Below are positions 24,455 through 31,576 of a DNA stretch of 41,376 nucleotides, piece after piece; positions within the stretch are counted from its first letter, which is position 1, and every line of letters begins with the position of its first letter. This stretch comes from Caulobacteraceae bacterium (GTDB taxonomy: Bacteria > Pseudomonadota > Alphaproteobacteria > Caulobacterales > Caulobacteraceae), in contig JANWHQ010000059.1 in the NCBI GenBank assembly GCA_025450315.1, positions 1 through 41,376 on the forward strand, read 5' to 3'. The translations under genes and the position numbers were made by a program. Under the pieces are notes generated by a model. That model did no database searches, was not told the origin of the DNA, and was given only the letters and a program-made list of their open reading frames with translations.

Positions 24455-25909
24455 TCAGTAGTCGGCGGCCGAATAGCCGCTGGGGTCGAGCAGCCAGAAG
24501 CGCTCGAGCGCGAACAGCCGGACCTGCTGCTCGCGCCAATCGGACCTGGTCATGCAGACCTGCCTCATGAACCGGCTGCCGGTGACCGCCTCGTTCCTGC
24601 AGACCACCTGCTCGGGACCGGCGGCCGGGCCGGTCTTCTGCGAGACCTTGATCACCGCCGGCGGGACGGCCGCCACCCGCGCCGGTGCGAGCGCGGGCTG
24701 ACGCGCGGCCGGGGGGGCCGCCGACGCGACGTCAGGCAGACTCGCCTGCAGCGGCGCGATGTCCTGTGCGGATGGCTCGGAGGCAGCGTCCACCTGGGCG
24801 GGGGCGGGCGCCGGGGAGGCATCGTTCCGCGCAATCGTGATCGTGGGCGCTGCAGCGTCGCGAGATGTCCGGCCCGGGAGGCGGATTTCGGCGACAGCTT
24901 TCACCGGTTCCCGTGCGGCGGGGCCCTGGTCCGCCCTCCGCGCCCGGCGATCGTCGCCCGCCGCCGCCCTCTCAGGCGTGGCCGCGATGACGCGCGCTTG
25001 TGCGGGGCCGACGTCGGCGGCGGGGCGGATCGCGACGCGCACCTGCGCCGGTTGGGCGGCCCAGGCGGCCAGGGCTGAGCCGGCGCAGAGCACCGCGAGC
25101 GCGGCCGCACCGATCGACCTGCGGGCGGCGCCGACGTGCTGGCCACTCAACATGGCGACCCGCTCCACGAGGGGGTGTTCCCCCGTCGAAGGCCAGTAGC
25201 AGCCCAATGGCAGGGGCAGAATCGCCAGCTGGGTCTTCACCAGCACCTCGGCATAGGCGCGGCGGGCGCCTGGAAACCGGCTCACCACCGCCTCGTCGCA
25301 GGCCAGTTCCTGGTCGATGCGCATCAGGCGGGCGGCCAGGTGGACCAGTGGGTTGAACCAGCACAGACACTGGGCCGCCGCGCAGAGCCCGTTCAGCCGC
25401 GAGTCCTGGCGGGCGATGTGGGCGCGTTCGTGGGCCAGGACCAGCGCCTGCTCGCTCCGGCTGTAGCGCTGGGCGAAGTCCCTGGGTGTCAGGATGCGCG
25501 GCGCGATCAGGCCGACCACGGCCGGGCCTATGGCGCCTGCCCGCGCCCGGCGCATGAATCGGCGCTGCAGGCAGGCCATGACCAGGGCGGCGCCAGCGAC
25601 GCCCATGATCCACAATCCGACCAGCAGCAGGGCCGGATCCGGGCCCGCCGCTGCAGCGGACGCCGGCAAGGCCGTATGAAAGCCAGCGGCCGCGGCCAAT
25701 GCGGGGGCGGCCGATCGCGTGAGGACAACCTGTCGAGCGGGGGACAACACCGCCGCTCCGGCCAGCAGCGGCAGCAGCCACAGGCCGTAGGCCAGGCGCG
25801 CGCCGAAGCGGGGCCGGAACAGCTTGCGCAGCGCGATGACACCGAGGATCGCGACTCCGGCCGCGAGGTTCGTCCGCAGCACCGCGCCCAGGACGTCAGC
25901 GGCGGTCAT
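24455..25909 (-). CDS. M56 (BlaR1/MecR1-like) membrane zinc protease
   Basis: This is an integral-membrane metalloprotease of the BlaR1 type, 484 residues. Membrane segments lie near 10-30, 38-58, 92-113 and 262-286. The zinc motif HERAH (160-164) and downstream glutamate (ELACDEA, Glu201) are in the loop facing the cytoplasm. After the last membrane segment the usual penicillin-binding sensor is replaced by a long Ala/Pro-rich tail ending in a Cys437-GSRF-Cys452-TR-Trp458 module. In the family, signal-activated proteolysis leads to loss of the BlaI-type repressor. The ATG overlaps the repressor gene by 14 bp. The signal sensed is unlikely to be a beta-lactam given the missing domain. Confidence 0.9.
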   Translation of the reverse strand: MTAADVLGAVLRTNLAAGVAILGVIALRKLFRPRFGARLAYGLWLLPLLAGAAVLSPARQVVLTRSAAPALAAAAGFHTALPASAAAAGPDPALLLVGLWIMGVAGAALVMACLQRRFMRRARAGAIGPAVVGLIAPRILTPRDFAQRYSRSEQALVLAHERAHIARQDSRLNGLCAAAQCLCWFNPLVHLAARLMRIDQELACDEAVVSRFPGARRAYAEVLVKTQLAILPLPLGCYWPSTGEHPLVERVAMLSGQHVGAARRSIGAAALAVLCAGSALAAWAAQPAQVRVAIRPAADVGPAQARVIAATPERAAAGDDRRARRADQGPAAREPVKAVAEIRLPGRTSRDAAAPTITIARNDASPAPAPAQVDAASEPSAQDIAPLQASLPDVASAAPPAARQPALAPARVAAVPPAVIKVSQKTGPAAGPEQVVCRNEAVTGSRFMRQVCMTRSDWREQQVRLFALERFWLLDPSGYSAADY

Positions 25910-26273
25910 CGTCGATCTCCGCGATCAGGGCCTTCAGCGTCGCCACATCCTGGGCCGTCAGCTGGCGATGTTCGGCGAAATGGGCGACCAGTGGGGCGAG
26001 CTTGCCCTCGAACAAGCGGTCGAGCAGGTTCTGGCTTTCGGCCTGGACATAGGCCGAGCGGGCCAGCACCGGCCGGTAGAGGAAGCGGCCGTCCTCCTCC
26101 TTGGCGCTGGAGATCGCCCCCTTCTTGAGCAGGCGGGTGATCATGACCCGGACGGTGTTCCTGGCCCAGCCGTTGGCGGGCCCGACCTGGGCCACGATCT
26201 CGTCGGGCGTGAGCGCGCCGTGGTTCCACAGCGCCTCCATGATCTGGCTTTCGGCCGAGGAGATCCTGGTCAT
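25896..26273 (-). CDS. BlaI/MecI/CopY-family repressor
   Basis: This 125-residue winged-helix repressor shows the family order: SSAESQIMEALWNHGALTPDEIVAQV (helices 1-2), WARNTVRVMITRLLKKGAISSAKEEDGRFLYRPVL (recognition helix and wing), then a dimerisation helix pair (ESQNLLDRLFEGKLAPLVAHFAEH). It would repress its own operon and be cleaved or released when the M56 protease is activated. The start codon lies within the outer arm of the palindrome at 26272-26315, so a bound dimer would block both transcription and the ribosome site (GGAG). Confidence 0.93.
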   Translation of the reverse strand: MTRISSAESQIMEALWNHGALTPDEIVAQVGPANGWARNTVRVMITRLLKKGAISSAKEEDGRFLYRPVLARSAYVQAESQNLLDRLFEGKLAPLVAHFAEHRQLTAQDVATLKALIAEIDDDRR

Positions 26274-26315
26274 GTTATCTCCGTAGTCTGAAACGGCAGA
26301 CTACGCCGATAACAT
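26272..26315 (-). promoter_or_regulatory. 44-bp nested palindrome, likely BlaI-type operator
   Basis: Two perfect 8-bp inverted repeats share one centre: outer ATGTTATC (26272-26279) with GATAACAT (26308-26315), inner GTAGTCTG (26283-26290) with CAGACTAC (26297-26304) around a 6-base spacer. A TTGACG -35-like hexamer is just upstream on the minus strand (26320-26325), so the operator would cover the -10 region, ribosome site and start codon of the repressor gene. Confidence 0.75.
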
Positions 26316-26373
26316 CGGCCGTCAAGGGGCCTGCGACGGCCCCCCGCTGGACGCCCAGGGGAGCCCGAAACGC

Positions 26374-27231
26374 CTATTTCGCCTTCGACGCCTTGGTGAA
26401 CTTGGCTGTCTCCAGGCCCGGGCGGATCTTCTTGTCCTCGAGGAACTGCTTCATGCCCTCGTTGCGGGCCTGCATGCCGTTGATGTGGAACATCTGCTCC
26501 AGCTTGGAGGTGATGTAGTCCTCCGAGACGTCCAGCGGCATGTCGCGCACGCGCTTGAAGCAGTCCTTGGCCGCCTTCAGCACGTCGGGGTCCTTGGACA
26601 GCAGCAGGTCGCAGAGCTGGCGCACCCGCTGGCGCAGCTGGGCCCTGGGCACCGACTCGTTGACCAGCCCCATCTCGGCGGCCTTCTTCCCGTCGAACGG
26701 CAGGCCGGTCATGATGTAATACAGCGACTGGCGCCAGTTCATGGTCAGGGCCACGGCCTTGGTGACGTTGCCGGCCGGAATGATGCCCCAGTTGATCTCC
26801 GACAGGCCGAACTGGGCCTCGTCCGCGGCGATGGCCAGGTCGCATCCGACCAGGGGCGAGAAGGCCCCGCCGAAGCACCAGCCGTTGACCATGGCGATGG
26901 TCGGCTTCTCGTAGAACATCAGCCGGTGCCACTGCCAGTCGTAGGCCGTACGCCGGCTGCGGATGGTGGCCTGGCGGCCCTTGCCGTCCAGCTCGCGGAA
27001 GTACTCCTTCAGGTCCATGCCGGCGGCGAAGCTCTCGCCCGCGCCGGTCAGCACCAGCACCTGGCAGCGGTCGTCGACCTCCAACTGGTCGATCACCTCG
27101 AGCATGTCGCGGTTGAGCTGGGGGCTCATGGCGTTCTTCTTCTCGGGGCGGTTCATGAACACCCAGGCGACGCCGTCCTCGAACTCCACATAGACGGTCT
27201 CCTTGCGGATGATGTCGGCTTCGGACGCCAT
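26374..27231 (-). CDS. ech: Feruloyl-CoA / p-hydroxycinnamoyl-CoA hydratase-lyase
   Basis: This crotonase-fold enzyme hydrates feruloyl-CoA and cleaves it by retro-aldol to vanillin and acetyl-CoA. Its 285 residues match the characterised Pseudomonas enzyme closely in NRPEKKNAMSPQLNRDM, AGMDLKEYFRE, TIAMVNGWCFGGAFSPLV, FGLSEINWGIIPAGNV and QSLYYIMTG. The catalytic and substrate residues are at expected places: Glu145 (SEINWG), Ser125 and Tyr239 (EDYITSKLEQ), with Tyr77 in DLKEYF. Start ATG at 27231. The CoA ligase and vanillin dehydrogenase are not next to it. It is divergent, 80 bp apart, from a MarR-type gene. Confidence 0.93.
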   Translation of the reverse strand: MASEADIIRKETVYVEFEDGVAWVFMNRPEKKNAMSPQLNRDMLEVIDQLEVDDRCQVLVLTGAGESFAAGMDLKEYFRELDGKGRQATIRSRRTAYDWQWHRLMFYEKPTIAMVNGWCFGGAFSPLVGCDLAIAADEAQFGLSEINWGIIPAGNVTKAVALTMNWRQSLYYIMTGLPFDGKKAAEMGLVNESVPRAQLRQRVRQLCDLLLSKDPDVLKAAKDCFKRVRDMPLDVSEDYITSKLEQMFHINGMQARNEGMKQFLEDKKIRPGLETAKFTKASKAK

Positions 27232-27290
27232 GGGACCCTCGTGCTGGATTGTGCGGAACGGCCGCCTGGGAGCGTGGCCGGATCAGATAG

Positions 27291-27307
27291 TTATATGGTA
27301 TATGTAA
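27291..27307 (+). promoter_or_regulatory. Imperfect palindrome between hydratase-lyase and MarR genes
   Basis: TTATAT-GGTAT-ATGTAA is an inverted repeat with one mismatch in a locally AT-rich spot of a GC-rich genome. It ends 4 bp before the MarR start codon, where an operator or -10 region is expected. MarR regulators of hydroxycinnamate genes bind such sites and are released by the acyl-CoA substrate. The MarR gene has no visible ribosome site, so it may have a very short leader. Confidence 0.5.
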
Positions 27308-27311
27308 TTCG

Positions 27312-27791
27312 ATGAAAAGGCCAGCCGCCAATCCCCGCAAGCCCATCCAGCGCCCGCCGCTGGACACCGCCGAGCTGGACGCGGCGGTGGGGTTCTGGCT
27401 GAGGCTGGCCCAGCAACGCGACCTGCGCGCCTTCGGCGACCGCGTTTCCGGCGGCGGGATCAGCCAGCTGGGCTATGCGATCCTGCTGGTGCTGGAGGCC
27501 AATCCCCGCTGCCGGCCGGCCGAGCTCGGCGAGGCGGTGCGCGTGCGCCAGCCCAATCTGGGCGAACCGCTGGAGAGCCTGGCGGCGCTGGGCCTGGTCT
27601 CGCGTGCGCCCGACCCCGGCGACCGCCGCGCCCAGGTCCTGGCCCTGACGCCCGAAGGCCGACGCAGGCTGGGCGAGCTGAAGGCCGCCCACGCCGGCCT
27701 GATCGAAGGCTATCGCGAGGCCCTGGGCGCCCGCGGTTACGATGAACTGATCGCCCTGTTGCGGCGATTCACCCAACGCAAGGCGGACTGA
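27312..27791 (+). CDS. MarR-family regulator, likely of the hydroxycinnamate gene
   Basis: The 159-residue winged-helix protein shows the MarR order: helix 1 (ELDAAVGFWLRLAQQ), ISQLGYAILLVLEAN, recognition helix (RPAELGEAVRVRQPNLGEPLESLAALGLV), the wing with SRAPDPGDRRAQVLALTPEGRRRL and C-terminal dimer helix. DxRDRR-type wing residues (DPGDRRAQ) are conserved. Divergence from the hydratase-lyase suggests a role like FerC/FerR, with hydroxycinnamoyl-CoA as inducer. ATG at 27312 without a clear ribosome site. A second MarR gene follows on the same strand. Confidence 0.88.
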   Translation: MKRPAANPRKPIQRPPLDTAELDAAVGFWLRLAQQRDLRAFGDRVSGGGISQLGYAILLVLEANPRCRPAELGEAVRVRQPNLGEPLESLAALGLVSRAPDPGDRRAQVLALTPEGRRRLGELKAAHAGLIEGYREALGARGYDELIALLRRFTQRKAD

Positions 27792-27799
27792 AGCCGGCC

Positions 27800-27818
27800 A
27801 TCAGGTCACTTGACCGAT
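27800..27818 (+). promoter_or_regulatory. GGTCA-CT-TGACC palindrome before the second MarR gene
   Basis: A perfect 12-bp inverted repeat GGTCACTTGACC (27804-27815), flanked by ATC and GAT, lies between the stop of the first MarR gene and the start of the second (27859). Placement suits an autoregulatory operator or a promoter-proximal site for the second MarR protein. Confidence 0.45.
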
Positions 27819-27858
27819 GAAGCTGGCGCATGCCTCAAATGCACGGGGGAGGATCGCG

Positions 27859-28497
27859 ATGTCGCTGGCGACGCCGCAGCACGGTGGGGCCGAGGGCCCT
27901 GTGGCGGGCTTGGCCGCCCGGCGCGAGCCCGGGCTCGACGAGGCCTATCCCCGCCTGCTCTATCGGCTGCTGAAGCTGTCGAACCTGATCGGACGGCCGT
28001 TCTTCACCCATTTCGCCGACCGCTACGACCTGACGCTGAACGACGTGCGGGTGCTGATGGCCCTGGCCCACGCCGGTCAGGCGGCCTCGCATGAGCTCTG
28101 CGACGTCACCGGCATGCACCCGATGAACGTCAGCCGCTCGGTGGCGCGCCTGCGCCGCCAGGGCCGGATTACCGAACAGGCCGACCCCGCCAACCGCCGT
28201 CGCAAGCTTCTGACCCCTACCGAGGAGGGCTGGGCGCTCTATCACAAGCTGGCGCCGCACGTGAAAGTGCTGGCCGAGTTCGTGCTGGCCAGCCTGTCCC
28301 AGCGCGAGGTGGAGTTCCTGTCGAGCCTCCTGGCGGTGCTGTCCGAGCGGCTCGAGGCGGTGGACCTGAATTCGCCCCAGCTGATCGACGTCGAGGCGCT
28401 GGAGCGCGACCTCGAAGAGCCCGTCGCCGGGGCCGCGCCGCGCGCGTCCGCCCGGCGCAGGGCCCGCAAGGCGGGCGCGCCGCGCCTGCAAGGCTGA
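27859..28497 (+). CDS. MarR-family regulator (second)
   Basis: This 212-residue MarR protein shares the winged-helix core with the first one but little else: YPRLLYRLLKLSNLIGRPFFTHFADRYDLTLNDVRVLMALAHAG, then SHELCDVTGMHPMNVSRSVARLRRQGRIT and the wing EQADPANRRRKLLTPTEEG. It has a long N-terminal extension and an Arg/Ala-rich basic tail (about 180-212). ATG at 27859 with a strong GGGGAGGATCGCG site is preferred over an upstream in-frame ATG at 27817. The following NTF2-like gene starts 23 bp downstream and is probably cotranscribed. Effector unknown. Confidence 0.88.
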   Translation: MSLATPQHGGAEGPVAGLAARREPGLDEAYPRLLYRLLKLSNLIGRPFFTHFADRYDLTLNDVRVLMALAHAGQAASHELCDVTGMHPMNVSRSVARLRRQGRITEQADPANRRRKLLTPTEEGWALYHKLAPHVKVLAEFVLASLSQREVEFLSSLLAVLSERLEAVDLNSPQLIDVEALERDLEEPVAGAAPRASARRRARKAGAPRLQG

Positions 28498-28519
28498 TCT
28501 TCCACGCCCGGAGTTCCCC

Positions 28520-29083
28520 ATGGCCGACATCGACGAGCAGCTCGCCCGCGACATCCGCTACCTGCGCGACCGCGCCGACATCGAGGACTGCATCCAGCGC
28601 TATTGCCGCGGCGCCGACCGGCTGGACAAGATTCTGCTCTGCAGCGCCTACCACCCCGACGCCACCGACGACCGCGGCGAGGCCTTCACCGGCTCGCCGG
28701 CCCAGTTCGCCGACTGGCTGTTCCCCTTCCTGCGCACCCTGGACGGCACCTCGCACACCGTCTGCAACAGTGTCAGCGACATCGACGGCGATACCGCCCA
28801 CACCGAAAGCTATGTGGTCTTCGCGGTCTGGAAGCATGCGCGCGAGGGCGAGGAAGGTTTCGCCTCGATGGGCACGGCCCGCTACCTCGACCGGCTGGAG
28901 CGGCGGGACGGACGCTGGGGCATCGCGCACCGCGAGTGCATCGTCGACATGACCTTCCGCGCGCCCATCGGGACGCCCATGGCCGGCGCCCTGTTCGGCG
29001 CCCGCGACCGCACCGACCGCGCCTACGCCCGCCCCCTGGAGCCGACCCCGGCGGCGCGCGAGCGGCTCGCCAAGCTGGGGTAG
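28520..29083 (+). CDS. NTF2/SnoaL-like protein
   Basis: The 187-residue protein begins with the SnoaL_4-type start IRYLRDRADIEDCIQRYCRGADRLDKILLCSAYHPDATDDRG and continues with FADWLFPFLRTLDGTSHTVCNSVSDIDGDTAHTESYVVF and RYLDRLERRDGRWGIAHRECIVDM. The His-Asp arrangement seen in SnoaL-like dehydratases and lyases (YHPDA, TSHTVCN, HREC) is kept. Members act on steroid or aromatic substrates, for instance the dehydratases and the LdpA lyase. ATG at 28520 after GGAG. It follows the MarR gene and may be its regulatory target. Substrate unknown. Confidence 0.85.
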   Translation: MADIDEQLARDIRYLRDRADIEDCIQRYCRGADRLDKILLCSAYHPDATDDRGEAFTGSPAQFADWLFPFLRTLDGTSHTVCNSVSDIDGDTAHTESYVVFAVWKHAREGEEGFASMGTARYLDRLERRDGRWGIAHRECIVDMTFRAPIGTPMAGALFGARDRTDRAYARPLEPTPAARERLAKLG

Positions 29084-29119
29084 TCGACGGCGGCTCAGCT
29101 CCTCATCGGGGTCTTCTGG

Positions 29120-29761
29120 CTAGTGCGTCCCGGCGATGGGGCCGCCGTCGGCGGCGCGGGCGGCGATCATGGCGCGGAAGTCCTCGGTGGAGTTCACCTG
29201 CGGGAAGGGCGCGTCGGGGACCTCGAGGCCCAGGAACTCGCAGAGCGGGCCCCAGCCGTCGGAGACCTGGTAGACCAGGAGCCGCTCGGCCGGGATGTTG
29301 CGCTTCACGTCCTCGATGTGGCTGTGGAAGCGGTCCATCATGAAGGCCTTGTCGCGCAGGCGCGGATCGGAGCCCCAGCCCACTGCCTCGACCATGCCCA
29401 GGCTCCCCCGCGCGCCATGGAAGCCGACGACGTTGTCGCCCAGCACGGTGTTCTGGGTCGAGGCGAACCATTTCTCCGGATCGCGCACCGACAGCACCAC
29501 CTTGGCCTCGGGATAGCGGTCGGCCAGGGCCTTGTAGACCTTGCAGCCGGGCGCGTCGGTGGTGGAGCCCCAGCCGGCGAAGATGTCCTCCCAGTCGATG
29601 GTCTCGCCCCGCGCGGCGCGCTCCCACAAAGGCCAATGCTCGGGATGCTGGAGCGCCTCGCTCATGTGGTAGCAGGGGCCGAGGCCCAGCTGCTCCAGCG
29701 CCAGTTTCTGCGACCAGGTCGCCGTGCGCGGAAGGCCCGCGCCGATCACTTTCAATCCCAT
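29120..29761 (-). CDS. Sulfotransferase-family P-loop protein
   Basis: The 213-residue protein belongs to the small sulfotransferase-like group (PF17784 type). The PAPS 5'-phosphosulfate loop is GAGLPRTATWSQKLALEQLG (about 7-26) and the 3'-phosphate region is VVLSVRDPEKWFASTQNTV (about 89-107). The WPLWERA, DWEDIFAGW and RLLVYQVSDGWGPLCEFLGLEVPDAPFPQVN segments are family-specific. Members with this pattern often have no demonstrated sulfotransfer activity, so the reaction is uncertain. ATG at 29761. It is convergent with the NTF2-like gene and divergent from the PaaI-type gene. Confidence 0.85.
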   Translation of the reverse strand: MGLKVIGAGLPRTATWSQKLALEQLGLGPCYHMSEALQHPEHWPLWERAARGETIDWEDIFAGWGSTTDAPGCKVYKALADRYPEAKVVLSVRDPEKWFASTQNTVLGDNVVGFHGARGSLGMVEAVGWGSDPRLRDKAFMMDRFHSHIEDVKRNIPAERLLVYQVSDGWGPLCEFLGLEVPDAPFPQVNSTEDFRAMIAARAADGGPIAGTH

Positions 29762-29825
29762 GCAGATCCCCCTTGATCACGCCATAAGGCCATAACCTCC
29801 GTGACAGGGGAATGCGCCTGGAGCC

Positions 29826-30296
29826 ATGCTGGCCGCCATGCGCGAACCCCATCCGATCCTCAGGGCCTTCCAAGCGTCCCGAGGGCCGCTGATCATGCCC
29901 GATCCGATGTCGAGCCTGCTGAAGGGCGAGATCGTCGAGATGGACCCCGAGGCGGGCGTGGCCCTGCTCGCCTTCACGCCGGACGAGCGGTTCAAGCAGG
30001 GCGGCGGGATCATCCACGGCGGCATCATCACCACCATGCTGGACTCCGCCCTGGCGCTGGCCGCCTTCACCCGGCTGGCGGAGGGGCAGTCCTTCGCCAC
30101 CGTCTCCTTGACCACCCACTTCCTGCGCCAAGCGCTGCCCGGACGGCACCTGGCCAGGGCGCGGCTGGACTGCATGGGCGCCCGGCTGGTCTTCGCCTCC
30201 GCCGAGCTGTTCCGCGAGGGGGACGAGACGCCGCTGGCCACCGGCACAGGCGTGATGGCCATGCTGCGCGGGGCTAGAGATTCAGGGAAAATATAA
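29826..30296 (+). CDS. PaaI-type hotdog thioesterase
   Basis: The 156-residue protein is a hotdog-fold acyl-CoA thioesterase: GGGIIHGGIITTMLDSALALAAFT (about 59-82) is the PaaI/YdiI motif with the conserved HGG and acidic residue on the long helix. SLTTHFLRQALPGRHLARARLDCMGARLVFASAELF and GTGVM complete it. It likely hydrolyses aryl- or acyl-CoA esters. ATG at 29826 after GGAG; an ATG four codons later is also possible. It is the first gene of a rightward pair with the membrane protein, 46 bp downstream. Confidence 0.88.
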   Translation: MLAAMREPHPILRAFQASRGPLIMPDPMSSLLKGEIVEMDPEAGVALLAFTPDERFKQGGGIIHGGIITTMLDSALALAAFTRLAEGQSFATVSLTTHFLRQALPGRHLARARLDCMGARLVFASAELFREGDETPLATGTGVMAMLRGARDSGKI

Positions 30297-30342
30297 TCTT
30301 CGACGACACCTTCGACGAGGGCGAACCGGGCAGGGGAACGTC

Positions 30343-31572
30343 ATGGTTGCTGTTGCGGGATCGCACGGGCGGTCGCCGAGGCCCTACCCTTGGATCTACA
30401 CGCCAAGCCCTGCCGCGAAGGCCGGCGTGGCGGCCCTGGCCGTGCTTGGGCTTGGCATGGCCGGGCTCTTTGTGTGGCTGGCCTTGGATCCCAGTCGGCA
30501 CACGGTCGCCCGCGAAGCGATCCTGTGTTGGACGGTGGCGACTGTCGTGGTCACCGGCAGTCTTTACCTGCTGGTGGCGATCTTCCAGTCCGCCACCATC
30601 CTAACGGCCGACGAGATCGAGCGTCGCGACCTCCTCGCCAGGCGGCGCATGAGGCGCTCTGATATCGCCGGCTATCGCATACTGCGCCCGGGAAATAGTT
30701 TCCCGACCATCAAGCTCCAGCCCAGGCCATCGGCAGGCCGGACCATGACCGTGGTGCTGTATCGCCCGAACCGTGAATTCTGGACCTGGTTCGAGGGCGT
30801 CCCGGACCTGGCCGAAGAAGAGCTCAAAGCGGCGACCCAGGCGGCGCTCGAAGACTCGGACTTCGGGGCCTCGATCGACGAACGGCGCCGCAATCTGAAC
30901 CAGCTGAACCGAATCGGCGGATACGGTCAGGCGATCGGCCTAGTCCTGCTGCTCTGGGTCACGCTCGCGCCCCAGCCTTATTGGTTGGCGATCCTGGTCG
31001 CCGCCCTCGCGCCCTTGGCAGCTCTGGCGCTGGTGGCGCTGACCGGCGGACGGTTCGCGCTCTACAGCCTGGACGCCCGGCCGAAGGTCGCCTTCCTGAT
31101 GTATCCTGGCCTCGGCCTCACCATGCGGGCCATGCTCGACATCCATCTCTACCACTTTGCCGACGTTCTCGGTCCCGGGGTGCCGACGGCGGCGGCGGCG
31201 GTGCTGATGAGCTGGGCGGTCGATCGGCGGCTGGCCCGGCGCGCCGCAGTGCTGGCCGCCTTCAGCCTGGCGGCGATCGCCTATGCCTATGGCCTCGTGG
31301 CCGAGGCGGACGTCCTGCTGGACCGGACGCAGCCCGCCGCCTTCACCGCCGCCGTCCTCGACAAGCGGATCAGTCACGGCAAGCACACCAGCTACGACGT
31401 CACCCTGGCGCGCTGGGGCGACCGGAAAGGCGACGAGCAGGTCGATGTAGGGCCAGCCCCCTATCGCCGGCTGCAGGTGGGAGAGCCGGCGTGCATCTGG
31501 CTGCACCCAGGCCGGCTGGGCGTCCGCTGGTTTCGGGTGGACGCCTGCCCGCCCCCGGCCGCGCCGACCTGA
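30343..31572 (+). CDS. Polytopic membrane protein, unknown function
   Basis: I do not recognise a family in this 409-residue protein. Hydrophobic segments lie near 25-47, 61-82, 193-233 (probably two) and 278-312 (probably two). A cytoplasmic part between the first pairs (about 88-185) contains strand-like RRRMRRSDIAGYRILRPGNSF and FWTWFEGVPDLAEEEL, vaguely like a PH-type lipid-binding or YdbT-like domain. After the last membrane segment, a soluble beta-rich tail (about 330-405) carries KRISHGKHTSYDVTLARWG. Base composition is slightly less biased than that of the neighbours. ATG at 30343 after GGGGAACG. It converges on the isochorismatase-fold gene, 4 bp away. Confidence 0.75.
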   Translation: MVAVAGSHGRSPRPYPWIYTPSPAAKAGVAALAVLGLGMAGLFVWLALDPSRHTVAREAILCWTVATVVVTGSLYLLVAIFQSATILTADEIERRDLLARRRMRRSDIAGYRILRPGNSFPTIKLQPRPSAGRTMTVVLYRPNREFWTWFEGVPDLAEEELKAATQAALEDSDFGASIDERRRNLNQLNRIGGYGQAIGLVLLLWVTLAPQPYWLAILVAALAPLAALALVALTGGRFALYSLDARPKVAFLMYPGLGLTMRAMLDIHLYHFADVLGPGVPTAAAAVLMSWAVDRRLARRAAVLAAFSLAAIAYAYGLVAEADVLLDRTQPAAFTAAVLDKRISHGKHTSYDVTLARWGDRKGDEQVDVGPAPYRRLQVGEPACIWLHPGRLGVRWFRVDACPPPAAPT

Positions 31573-31576
31573 TCCC

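Noticed and set aside
26326-26343. GGGGCC-N6-GGCCCC hairpin downstream of the hydratase-lyase gene as a terminator
   Set aside because: No T tract on the minus strand and only 6 bp of stem; could be chance in GC-rich DNA.
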